Origin: Closterium sp. Naga37s-1
Taxonomy: Eukaryota > Streptophyta > Zygnematophyceae > Desmidiales > Closteriaceae
DNA length: 64,000 nt
NCBI GenBank assembly: GCA_947471745.1
Contig: CANJKZ010000979.1
Span: forward strand, 310,001-374,000
Direction: 5' to 3'
Shown here: positions 56,401 through 64,000 of the stretch, piece by piece
Numbering within the stretch: position 1 is the stretch's first letter
Layout: each line of letters starts with the position of its first letter
Translations under genes and position numbers: made by a program
The notes under the pieces: generated by a model
Told to the model about the DNA's origin: nothing
The model's database searches: none
What the model saw: only the letters and a program-made list of their open reading frames with translations

Positions 56401-58940
56401 CATCATGGCTGCTCTGCCATCATGGCTGCTCTGCCATCATGGCTGCTCTGCCATCATGGCTGCTCTGCCATCATGGCTGCTCTGCCATCATGGCTGCTCT
56501 GCCATCATGGCTGCTCTGCTCCCCACCAATGAAATCGTTGCAACCAGGTTGAAGGCCAAGGTATGGTGCAGCCATCCCAGGTCATCCCAGTGCCCATCGC
56601 TCTGCCCTCGTGCCGTCACAGCGTCTCCCCAACCCAGCTTTGTTCTCTCCCACTCTTCCCAGCACATGTTTTTTTAGAATTCTCAAAAAGCATTCATGCC
56701 ATTCTTTTGAACGGTGAGAAATCCATCTGACTTACTCTCGCACCCATGCTAATTCTCTCCTTCCCCCCACTCCCTCCACCCCACCCCAATCTACTGCTCC
56801 CATCCTCTCAGGTGCGCGAGATAGTGCAATGATTGGCGAGGCGGTGTGGCCGTGCGACACATGCGGTCTCCCCTGCCTAGTTCTCACCCATCCTCCTCTT
56901 CCCCTTTCACTTCCATCCCAATGAATCCCCCCTCCCCTCCTCTCTCCTCTCAGGTGCGGAAGATAGTGCAGCGGCTCGTGAGGCGGTGCGGCCATGACAG
57001 GGATGCGGTCCCGCCTGACTTGTTCTCTTCTCACCCATGCTCCTCTTCTCCCTTCACTTCCAACCAACCCAACAACCCCACCCCACACACTTTCCTCCTC
57101 TCAGGTGCGGAAGATAGTGCAGCGGCTGGCGAGGCGGTGCGGCCATGCGACGGTGGCAGCAGTGGTGCCAGAGGAGCATCAGCGCCTTCTCACTCACATC
57201 CGCAAGGTGGGTTAAAGGCAGAAAGGCCTGTTCAAAGGCTAGTTTACTCACTCACTCACAGTCGAAGGCTGTCGCCCGGCCATGCCACGGTGGCAGCAGT
57301 GGTACCAGAGGAGCATCAGCGCCTTCTCACTCACATCTGCAAGGTGGGTTGGCGGGTCTCTCACTCACACCCTTCAGGGCTGAGAGGTGAATCGCAAGGC
57401 TTTTATCCTTCCATGTGCTGCTGCCGCCCTGCCATGCAACGGTGGCCGGAGCAAAGGGGGGGAAGATGGACAGGTGTCTTGGCTACTCACTCGTTTCCTC
57501 CTCGTGTTCCCCCCTCCGGTTCCCCTTGTGTGCTGTATCGTTTCAACCTCATTCTGTTGCAGGAGGTGGCTCGAGCGGCCAAGGCCAAGGAGAAGAAGCG
57601 TGGTGGAGCGGGGGCCAAGGGATCACAGGCAGGGGACGGGGAGGAGGGGGGTGACGGGCGGTCGACCATGTCTGGCAGAAGCAGGGCGAGGTGAGTGGTG
57701 TGAGAGAGCTGCTAGGGGTTTCTGGGGGTGAGTGATGGAGGAAGGGGAGCTTGCAGGCAGGGGGTTGTGAGGAGGGCGGTGACGGGCGGTCGACCATGTC
57801 TGGCAGAAGCAGGGCCAGGTGAGTGGTGTAGTGTAGGGTTGCCATGGGGGGGAGGGTTGGGAGGGGTTGGGAGTGAGGGGGCGAGGAGGGGGGGGTGGCG
57901 TGGGGGTGCAAAGGGGTGCAAAGGGGTGCTCGCAGGCAGGGGATGGGGAGGAGGGAAGGCGGTGACGGCCAGTCCACCATGTCTGGCAGAAGCAGGGGCA
58001 GGTGAGTGGTGTAGTGTGGTGTGCTGCGCTGTGCGGTGCTGTGGGGTGAGTGGCAAGAGAGCGAAGGCAGATGAGTGCTGTCGTTCCCCTCATCTGCCTT
58101 GTCTTTGTCCGCACTCCCTGCTCGCTCTCCCCTCTTCCCCCTCCCGCGCGCCTCTGTCGCCACACCACCCACACAACGAGCAACTCGCCCCTCTTGCGCC
58201 CACCTTTCAAGGCGCGCGCGTTAATGATTGCACTCGGCAACTTTCAAGATTCATGATGGGAGTAGCAGCGAACTTGTGAGAAAACGCTTAGCAAAAGGAT
58301 CGAAACTGTGAAACTTGTTCCTAGAAATTAAAAGAAAGATCTCGAAGCCTCCAAACCTCGAAAAACCTTTAATCGCAACTATTAACCTTTAATCCAAACC
58401 TTTAATGATTGCACTTGGCAACTATTAACTGTCGAGAGCAGAGCAGCCCTGGTAGCACCGCAGCTTATTTTGCTGCACTGGTTGGAGTTTGGCTTCCCTT
58501 TAGCTGATTTTTCTCTTTCCCTTCTCCGCGATTTCCCCCCCGCTCTCCTACCTTTTTTTCAGAACAAGCAATTGGAGCCACTCAAATCTCTTTCCCGACA
58601 CGTCAGCGGATGGTGATTCTGTCCTTACTCCCCATGCATCTGCCTTGTGCACTCCTTCCCTTCCCCGTTTCTTCCCTCCCCTCCCCCGCCCCCACTTATG
58701 CCCTATTTCCCCCCCCTTTCCCTGCTCCTCCACTCCGCACTGTGTCAGAACGAGCGATTGGAGCCACTCCAACCTCTTTTCTGACACGTCAGCGGACGGC
58801 GATTTCAGCGATGACGAGGATTACAGCGATGCCGACGAGGACGAGCGCAGCGTGTTCGGCGGCAAATCACGCGCCGCCAAGTCAGCGTCCCGCCAGGACG
58901 GGTCAAAGAAGTCTGCGTGGTCGAGCGCGCTCTCATCCAG
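34745..58940 (+). CDS. RRP12: RRP12-like ribosomal RNA processing protein, 3' end beyond window
   Basis: RRP12 proteins are HEAT-repeat nuclear factors needed for maturation and export of pre-ribosomal subunits. My exons: 34745-35431, 35837-36506, 36776-37078, 37624-38114, 38331-38432, 39005-39555, 40258-40408, 41377-41634, 42285-42488, 43643-43936, 57105-57206, 57563-57690, 58749-58940. Phases agree at all twelve junctions, giving about 1,377 residues before the right edge. Family phrases include [78 protein letters not shown] and, near the end, [11 protein letters not shown] with an acidic stretch. The C-terminus is outside the window. Introns hold partial copies of nearly all exons and two giant minisatellites, including a 13.2-kb intron 10. 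Confidence 0.85.
36518..36730 (+). repeat. 70-bp tandem repeat in RRP12-like intron 2
   Basis: Three copies with period 70 (starts near 36518, 36588 and 36658) of a unit beginning ATGATGTTTCAGGCAGCATA. They are almost identical, differing at one base. They follow the exon 2 donor directly. Confidence 0.9.
37168..37570 (+). repeat. partial copies of RRP12-like exons 3 and 4
   Basis: 37168-37293 repeats the 3' end of exon 3 ([18 protein letters not shown], then a donor GTAAGTCG), with an internal duplication of the GVCVW-type phrase. 37451-37570 repeats the 5' end of exon 4 ([20 protein letters not shown]) with its acceptor. Both lie in intron 3. Confidence 0.8.
38519..38937 (+). repeat. partial copies of RRP12-like exons 5 and 6
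   Basis: A 20-bp piece of the exon 5 end (CTGTGTCACCCTGCAG) recurs at about 38,524-38,541. The first 50 or so bases of exon 6, [17 protein letters not shown] with CCAG acceptor, recur at 38,749-38,801 and 38,881-38,935. All lie in intron 5. Confidence 0.85.
39005..43936 (+). CDS. RRP12: RRP12-like gene, exons 6 to 10
   Basis: Exon 6 (39005-39555) starts [20 protein letters not shown] and ends SSKEAGEK. Exon 7 (40258-40408) reads [20 protein letters not shown] to LLASLLE. Exon 8 (41377-41634) reads [12 protein letters not shown] to [11 protein letters not shown]. Exon 9 (42285-42488) reads [20 protein letters not shown] to FLNFFTM. Exon 10 (43643-43936) reads [20 protein letters not shown] through [20 protein letters not shown] and [20 protein letters not shown]. 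Each is the longest member of a local set of copies and the only one with both splice sites and correct phase. Confidence 0.82.
39590..39972 (+). repeat. copies of the RRP12-like exon 6 end with GAGTCGACTC palindromes
   Basis: 39590-39780 repeats the [20 protein letters not shown] to MSKLLS coding segment. It is followed by three 59-bp units, each with a 26-bp palindrome (39786-39811, 39845-39870, 39904-39929) and the phrase GGAGATTCGAGCAAGGAAGC from the exon end. The last unit ends in the real-looking donor GAGGTGAGTG at about 39,969. Confidence 0.85.
40039..40140 (+). repeat. partial copy of RRP12-like exon 7
   Basis: It has an acceptor CCTCCAG and the codons [20 protein letters not shown] to ATRLAIQ, then runs into intron-like pyrimidine tracts with a CCCACCTCCCTTCC-type repeat (about 40,160-40,250). 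A second fragment, the 3' end of the exon ([11 protein letters not shown] with donor), is at about 40,557-40,614. Confidence 0.8.
40437..40785 (+). repeat. two CATCAC/ATCACC microsatellites
   Basis: An ATCACC-type run lies at about 40,437-40,547, and a purer CATCAC run at about 40,710-40,785. They stand on either side of a fragment of exon 7 in RRP12-like intron 7. Chance reading gives long His or Ser/Pro runs with no gene meaning. Confidence 0.9.
40786..41965 (+). repeat. copies of RRP12-like exon 8
   Basis: Besides the intact exon 8 (41377-41634), 5' copies lie at about 40,788-40,886, 40,967-41,110 and 41,173-41,325 ([30 protein letters not shown]), the last two with acceptors. 3' copies lie at about 41,735-41,828 ([16 protein letters not shown], donor GTGAGTGG) and 41,915-41,965. 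Copies upstream keep the acceptor side and copies downstream keep the donor side. Confidence 0.85.
42118..42245 (+). repeat. partial copy of RRP12-like exon 9 start
   Basis: After CCTCAG the copy reads [14 protein letters not shown], then shifts frame near the LAKEMQRL codons. A GAGCAGCAC run then encodes repeated Ala/Arg in chance frames. It lies in intron 8, upstream of the intact exon. Confidence 0.75.
42527..43240 (+). repeat. 149-bp tandem copies of the RRP12-like exon 9 end
   Basis: Five donor-side copies of the [11 protein letters not shown] to FLNFFTM segment follow the intact exon 9. The middle ones are spaced 149 bases (methionine codons at 42,671, 42,820, 42,969, 43,118) and are near identical. 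Each ends in ATGGTTCGTTCC, the donor of exon 9. Confidence 0.9.
43469..43545 (+). repeat. partial copy of RRP12-like exon 10 start
   Basis: It has an acceptor TCTCAG and the codons [20 protein letters not shown] then ARRI. The rest of the exon is absent. It lies in intron 9. Confidence 0.85.
43949..44019 (+). repeat. left half of a second exon 10 copy, flanking the 17-bp array
   Basis: The copy reads [12 protein letters not shown], then a small change and [10 protein letters not shown], matching exon 10 codons up to those just before PAIMTALL. At that exact point the 17-bp array begins. Confidence 0.9.
44020..56518 (+). repeat. 17-bp minisatellite, about 12.5 kb, in RRP12-like intron 10
   Basis: The unit is CTGCTCTGCCATCATGG, with about 735 copies. 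Most stretches are perfect. A zone from about 47,490 to 51,400 has many one- or two-base insertions, deletions and unit fragments, and smaller clusters occur near 45,660-45,730 and 54,990-56,190. Because 17 is not a multiple of three, each plus frame cycles through the same 17 residues ([17 protein letters not shown]) with no stop, so three long frames overlap. This is array arithmetic, not a protein. Both edges are halves of a copy of exon 10. Confidence 0.97.
56519..56563 (+). repeat. right half of the second exon 10 copy
   Basis: It reads [13 protein letters not shown], followed by the donor GTATGGTG, matching the end of exon 10 ([13 protein letters not shown], donor GTACGAAT). Together with 43949-44019 it brackets the array. 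Confidence 0.9.
56814..57000 (+). repeat. partial copies of RRP12-like exon 11 start
   Basis: Two copies after CTCAG: one at about 56,814-56,850 with a stop (GTGCAATGATTGG in place of GTGCAGCGGCTCG), and one at 56,955-56,998 ([15 protein letters not shown]). The intact exon begins at 57105. The flanks between copies repeat the TTCTCACCCAT and CTCTTC phrases. Confidence 0.85.
57105..58940 (+). CDS. RRP12: RRP12-like gene, exons 11 to 13
   Basis: Exon 11 (57105-57206) reads [20 protein letters not shown] then [14 protein letters not shown]. Exon 12 (57563-57690) reads [15 protein letters not shown] and [10 protein letters not shown]. Exon 13 (58749-58940) reads [20 protein letters not shown], then an Asp/Glu-rich stretch and [10 protein letters not shown]. 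These match the end of plant RRP12-like proteins, where a basic linker precedes an acidic segment. Donor GTGTGCTG at 58941 leads into the 24-bp array. Confidence 0.85.
57270..58000 (+). repeat. copies of RRP12-like exon 11 and 12 ends
   Basis: 57,282-57,343 repeats the exon 11 end ([14 protein letters not shown] with donor GTGGGTTG). Around the intact exon 12 (57563-57690), donor-side copies lie at 57,757-57,820 ([13 protein letters not shown] with GTGAGTGG) and about 57,930-58,002. Confidence 0.85.
58003..58748 (+). other. RRP12-like intron 12, with a partial copy of exon 13
   Basis: Mostly non-coding. 58,558-58,615 repeats the exon 13 start after TTTCAG ([21 protein letters not shown] codons). 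A stretch at about 58,380-58,430 repeats AACCTTTAAT and GATTGCACT.GGCAACT phrases. Confidence 0.6.
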
Positions 58941-58952
58941 GTGTGCTGACTT

Positions 58953-61900
58953 GGCATGGGGTGGGGAATGGGGTGTGGCATGGGGTGGGGAATGGGGTGT
59001 GGCATGGGGTGGGGAATGGGGTGTGGCATGGGGTGGGGAATGGGGTGTGGCATGGGGTGGGGAATGGGGCGTGGCATGGGGTGGGGAATGGGGTGTGGCA
59101 TGGGGTGGGGAATGGGGTGTGGCATGGGGTGGGGAATGGGGTGTGGCATGGGGTGGGGAATGGGGTGTGGCATGGGGTGGGGAATGGGGCGTGGCATGGG
59201 GTGGGGAATGGGGTGTGGCATGGGGTGGGGAATGGGGTGTGGCATGGGGTGGGGAATGGGGTGTGGCATGGGGTGGGGAATGGGGTGTGGCATGGGGTGG
59301 GGAATGGGGTGTGGCATGGGGTGGGGAATGGGGTGTGGCATGGGGTGGGGAATGGGGTGTGGCATGGGGTGGGGAATGGGGTGTGGCATGGGGTGGGGAA
59401 TGGGGTGTGGCATGGGGCGGGGAATGGGGTGTGGAATGGGGTGGGGAATGGGGTGTGGCATGGGGTGGGGAATGGGGTGTGGCATGGGGTGGGGAATGGG
59501 GTGTGGCATGGGGTGGGGAATGGGGTGTGGCATGGGGTGGGGAATGGGGTGTGGCATGGGGCGGGGAATGGGGTGTGGCATGGGGTGGGGAATGGGGTGT
59601 GGCATGGGGTGGGGAATGGGGTGTGGCATGGGGTGGGGATGGGTGTGGCATGGGGTGGGGCATGGTGTGGCATGGGGTGGGTAATGGGGTGTGGCATGGG
59701 GTGGGGAATGGGTGTGGCATGGGGTGGGGAATGGGGTGTGGCATGGGTGGGGAATGGGGTGTGGCAATGGGGTGGGGAATGGGGTGTGGCATGGGGTGGG
59801 GAATGGGGTGTGGCATGGGGTGGGGGAATGGGGTGTGGCATGGGGTGGGGAATGGGGTTGGGAATGGGTGGGGAATGGGGTGTGGCATGGGGTGGGGAAT
59901 GGGGTGTGGGCATGGGGTGGGGAATGGGGGTGGACATGGGGTGGGGAATGGGGTGTGGCATGGGTGGGGGAATGGGTGTGGCATGGGGTGGGGAATGGGG
60001 CTGTGGCATGGGGTGGGGAATGGGGTTGTGGCATGGGGTGGGGAATGGGGTGTGGCATGGGGTGGGGGAATGGGGTGTGGCATGGGGTGGGGAATGGGGT
60101 GTGGCAATGGGGTGGGGGGTGTGGCATGGGGTGGGGAATGGGTGTGGCATGGGGTGGGGAATGGGGTGTGGCATGGGGTGGGGAATGGGGCTGTGGCATG
60201 GGGTGGGGGAATGGGGTGTGGCATGGGGTGGGGAATGGGGTGTGGCATGGGGTGGGGAATGGGGTGTGGCATGGGGTGGGGAATGGGGTGTGGCATGGGG
60301 TGGGGAATGGGGTGTGGCAATGGGGTGGGGAATGGGTGTGGCATGGGTGGGGAATGGGGTGTGGCATGGGGTGGGGAATGGGGTGTGGCATGGGGTGGGG
60401 AATGGGGTGTGGCATGGGTGGGGAATGGGTTGGGGCATGGGGTGGGGAATGGGGTGTGGCATGGGGTGGGGAATGGGGTGTGGCATGGGGTGGGGAATGG
60501 GGTGTGGCATGGGGTGGGGAATGGGGTGTGGCATGGGGTGGGGAATGGGGTGTGGTATGGGGTGGGGAATGGGGTGTGGCATGGGGTGGGGAATGGGGGT
60601 GTGGCATGGGGTGGGGAATGGGGCGTGGCATGGGGTGGGGAATGGGGTGTGGCATGGGGTGGGGAATGGGGTGTGGCATGGGGTGGGGAATGGGGTGTGG
60701 CATGGGGTGGGGAATGGGGTGTGGCATGGGGTGGGGAATGGGGTGTGGCATGGGGTGGGGAATGGGGTGTGGCATGGGTGGGGAATGGGGTGTGGCATGG
60801 GGTGGGGAATGGGGTGTGGCATGGGGTGGGGAATGGGGTGTGGTATGGGGTGGGGAATGGGGTGTGGCATGGGGTGGGGAATGGGGCGTGGGCATGGGGT
60901 GGGGAATGGGGCGTGGCATGGGGTGGGGAATGGGGTGTGGCATGGGGTGGGGAATGGGGTGTGGCATGGGGTGGGGAATGGGGGTGTGGCATGGGGTGGG
61001 GAATGGGGTGTGGCATGGGGTGGGGAATGGGGTGTGGCATGGGGTGGGGAATGGGGTGTGGCATGGGGTGGGGAATGGGGTGTGGCATGGGGTGGGGAAT
61101 GGGGTGTGGCATGGGGTGGGGAATGGGGTGTGGCATGGGGTGGGGAATGGGGTGTGGCATGGGTGGGGAATGGGGTGTGGCATGGGGTGGGGAATGGGGT
61201 GTGGCATGGGGTGGGGAATGGGGCGTGGGCATGGGGTGGGGAATGGGGTGTGGCATGGGGTGGGGAATGGGGTGTGGCATGGGGTGGGGAATGGGGTGTG
61301 GCATGGGGTTGGGGAATGGGGTGTGGCATGGGGTGGGGAATGGGGTGTGGCATGGGGTGGGGAATGGGGTGTGGCATGGGGTGGGGAATGGGGTGTGGCA
61401 TGGGGTGGGGAATGGGGCGTGGCATGGGGTGGGGAATGGGGTGTGGCATGGGGTGGGGAATGGGGTGTGGCATGGGGTGGGGAATGGGGTGTGGCATGGG
61501 GTGGGGAATGGGGTGTGGCATGGGGTGGGGAATGGGGTGTGGCATGGGGTGGGGAATGGGGCGTGGCATGGGGTGGGGAATGGGGTGTGGCATGGGGTGG
61601 GGAATGGGGTGTGGCATGGGGTGGGGAATGGGGTGTGGCATGGGGTGGGGAATGGGGTGTGGCATGGGGTGGGGAATGGGGTGTGGCATGGGTGGGGAAT
61701 GGGGTGTGGCATGGGGTGGGGAATGGGGTGTGGCATGGGGTGGGGAATGGGGTGTGGCATGGGGTGGGGAATGGGGTGTGGCATGGGGTGGGGAATGGGG
61801 TGTGGGCATGGGGTGGGGAATGGGGTGTGGCATGGGGTGGGGAATGGGGTGTGGCATGGGGGGAATGGGGTGGAATGGGTGGGAATGGGTGGGCATGGGG

Positions 61901-64000
61901 TGGGGAATGGGGTGTGGCATGGGGTGGGGAATGGGGTGTGGCATGGGGTGGGGAATGGGGTGTGGCATGGGGTGGGGAATGGGGTGTGGCATGGGGTGGG
62001 GAATGGGGTCGTGGCATGGGGTGGGGAATGGGGCGTGGCATGGGGTGGGGAATGGGGTGTGGCATGGGGTGGGGAATGGGGTGTGGCATGGGGTGGGGAA
62101 TGGGGTGTGGCATGGGGTGGGGAATGGGGTGTGGCATGGGGTGGGGAATGGGGTGTGGCATGGGGTGGGGAATGGGGTGTGGCATGGGGTGGGGAATGGG
62201 GTGTGGCATGGGGTGGGGAATGGGTGTGGCATGGGGTGGGGAATGGGGTGTGGCATGGGGTGGGGAATGGGGTGTGGCATGGGGTGGGGAATGGGGTGTG
62301 GCATGGGGTGGGGAATGGGGTGTGGCATGGGGTGGGGAATGGGGCGTGGCATGGGGTGGGGAATGGGGTGTGGCATGGGGTGGGGAATGGGGTGTGGCAT
62401 GGGGTGTGGGGAATGGGGTGTGGCATGGGGTGGGGAATGGGGTGTGGCATGGGGTGGGGAATGGGGTGTGACATGGGGTGGGGAATGGGGTGTGGCATGG
62501 GGTGGGGAATGGGGTGTGGCATGGGGGTGGGGAATGGGGCGTGGCATGGGGTGGGGAATGGGGTGTGGCATGGGGTGGGGAATGGGGTGTGGCATGGGGT
62601 GGGGAATGGGGTGTGGCATGGGGTGGGGAATGGGGTGTGGCATGGGGTGGGGAATGGGGTGTGGCATGGGGGTGGGGAATGGGGCGTGGCATGGGGTGGG
62701 GAATGGGGTGTGGCATGGGGTGGGGAATGGGGTGTGGCATGGGGTGGGGAATGGGGTGTGGCATGGGGTGGGGAATGGGGTGTGGCATGGGGTGGGGAAT
62801 GGGGTGTGGCATGGGGTGGGGAATGGGGTGTGGCATGGGGTGGGGAATGGGGTGTGGCATGGGGTGGGGAATGGGGTGTGGCATGGGGTGGGGAATGGGG
62901 TGTGGCATGGGGTGGGGAATGGGTTGGGGCATGGGGTGGGGAATGGGGTGTGGCATGGGGTGGGGAATGGGGTGTGGCATGGGGTGGGGAATGGGGTGTG
63001 GCATGGGGTGGGGAATGGGGTGTGGTATGGGGTGGGGAATGGGGTGTGGCATGGGGTGGGGAATGGGGTGTGGCATGGGGTGGGGAATGGGGCGTGGCAT
63101 GGGGTGGGGAATGGGGCGTGGCATGGGGTGGGGAATGGGGTGTGGCATGGGGTGGGGAATGGGGTGTGGCATGGGGTGGGGAATGGGGTGTGGCATGGGG
63201 TGGGGAATGGGGTGTGGCATGGGGTGGGGAATGGGGTGTGGCATGGGGTGGGGAATGGGGTGTGGCATGGGGTTGGGAATGGGGTGTGGCATGGGGTGGG
63301 GAATGGGGTGTGGCATGGGGTGGGGAATGGGTTGGGGCATGGGGTGGGGAATGGGGTGTGGCATGGGGTGGGGAATGGGGTGTGGCATGGGGTGGGGAAT
63401 GGGGTGTGGCCATGGGGTGGGGAATGGGGTGTGGTATGGGGTGGGGAATGGGGTGTGGCATGGGGTGGGGAATGGGGTGTGGCATGGGGTGGGGAATGGG
63501 GCGTGGCATGGGGTGGGGAATGGGGCGTGGCATGGGGTGGGGAATGGGGTGTGGCATGGGGTGGGGAATGGGGTGTGGCATGGGGTGGGGAATGGGGTGT
63601 GGCATGGGGTGGGGAATGGGGTGTGGCATGGGGTGGGGAATGGGGTGTGGCATGGGTGGGAATGGGGTGTGGCATGGGGTGGGGAATGGGGTGTGGCATG
63701 GGGTGGGGAATGGGGTGTGGGCATGGGGTGGGGAATGGGGTGTGGCATGGGGTGGGGAATGGGGTGTGGCATGGGGTGGGGAATGGGGTGTGGCATGGGG
63801 TGGGGAATGGGGTGTGGCATGGGGTGGGGAATGGGGTGTGGCATGGGGTGGGGAATGGGGTGTGGCATGGGGTGGGGAATGGGGCGTGGCATGGGGTGGG
63901 GAATGGGGTGTGGCATGGGGTGGGGAATGGGGTGTGGCATGGGGTGGGGAATGGGGTGTGGCATGGGGTGGGGAATGGGGTGTGGCATGGGGTGGGGAAT
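58953..64000 (+). repeat. 24-bp G-rich minisatellite running off the right edge
   Basis: The unit is two related 12-mers in series, GGGGTGTGGCAT and GGGGTGGGGAAT, with about 210 copies visible. It starts 12 bases after the exon 13 donor of the RRP12-like gene. Regular stretches alternate with a zone (about 59,640-60,430) rich in single-base gains and losses of G or A. As 24 is a multiple of three and no phase yields a stop, all six frames stay open for long stretches; the apparent Gly/Trp/Met or His/Pro proteins are not evidence of genes. GGGG runs every 5-8 bases could form G-quadruplexes. Confidence 0.97.

Noticed and set aside
44020..56518. CRISPR-like array
   Set aside because: Units are head-to-tail with no spacers, no cas genes and a eukaryotic gene context.
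44020..56518. Centromeric satellite
   Set aside because: The array is inside an intron of a conserved gene, between halves of an exon copy; nothing indicates a centromere.
43948..56677. Several open frames of 500 to 2,268 codons across the 17-bp array
   Set aside because: They follow automatically from a stop-free 17-bp unit read in three frames; composition is purely the repeat and no conserved domain is present.
58805..64000. Open frames of 900 to 1,700 codons (His/Pro on minus, Gly/Trp/Met on plus)
   Set aside because: The 24-bp unit has no stop in any of six frames. Only the last bases on the plus strand (58749-58940) belong to a real exon.
1..64000. tRNA, rRNA or other structured RNA genes
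   Set aside because: I looked for cloverleaf-like and rRNA-like stretches and saw none that I could support by eye.

Overview
The window is nuclear DNA from a GC-rich eukaryote of the green lineage. A streptophyte (charophyte) alga is my best guess; that is inference. The evidence is spliced genes with GT-AG introns, a plant-type IREH1/IRE AGC kinase with its own zinc finger, an RRP12-like ribosome-biogenesis gene, and a Ty1/copia element with the plant tRNA-iMet primer site. Nothing bacterial is present.

Layout. 1-1,980: two weak hypothetical coding stretches on the minus strand. 1,981-3,063 (+): an apparently single-exon CaMK-type Ser/Thr kinase. 3,792-21,326 (-): one very large IREH1-like AGC kinase gene of at least 15 exons, read from right to left. 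21,327-22,600: no recognisable gene. 22,600-26,605 (+): two tandem paralogues for a secreted Gly/Pro/Lys-rich, wall-like protein; the first has lost its start codon. 27,137-33,230 (-): an intact, very young Ty1/copia retrotransposon (446-bp LTRs with two differences, 5-bp target duplication AGAGT). It abuts the broken 5' part of an older relative (33,231-34,520, +). 34,745-58,940 and beyond (+): an RRP12-like gene with 13 exons visible, running off the right edge.

Two huge minisatellites lie inside the RRP12-like gene. A 17-bp array (about 44,020-56,518, roughly 735 units) sits in the intron after exon 10. A 24-bp G-rich array (58,953 to the window end, about 210 units) starts 12 bp into the intron after exon 13. 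The 17-bp unit appears to have been born from coding sequence: it matches codons of exon 10, and the array lies inside a partial copy of that exon, whose broken halves flank it.

The unifying theme is tandem duplication of short segments that span one exon-intron boundary. In both large genes many exons are accompanied, in neighbouring introns, by one to six partial copies keeping a splice site and part of the exon. One complete copy of each exon always remains, so both genes can still be read through by splicing in consistent phase, except for a one-base problem at a 15-C homopolymer. Short AGTCAAC/GTTGACT tracts and palindromes with core TTTTGAGTCGACTCAAAA recur between these copies. All gene models are manual splicing from sequence and need RNA evidence.
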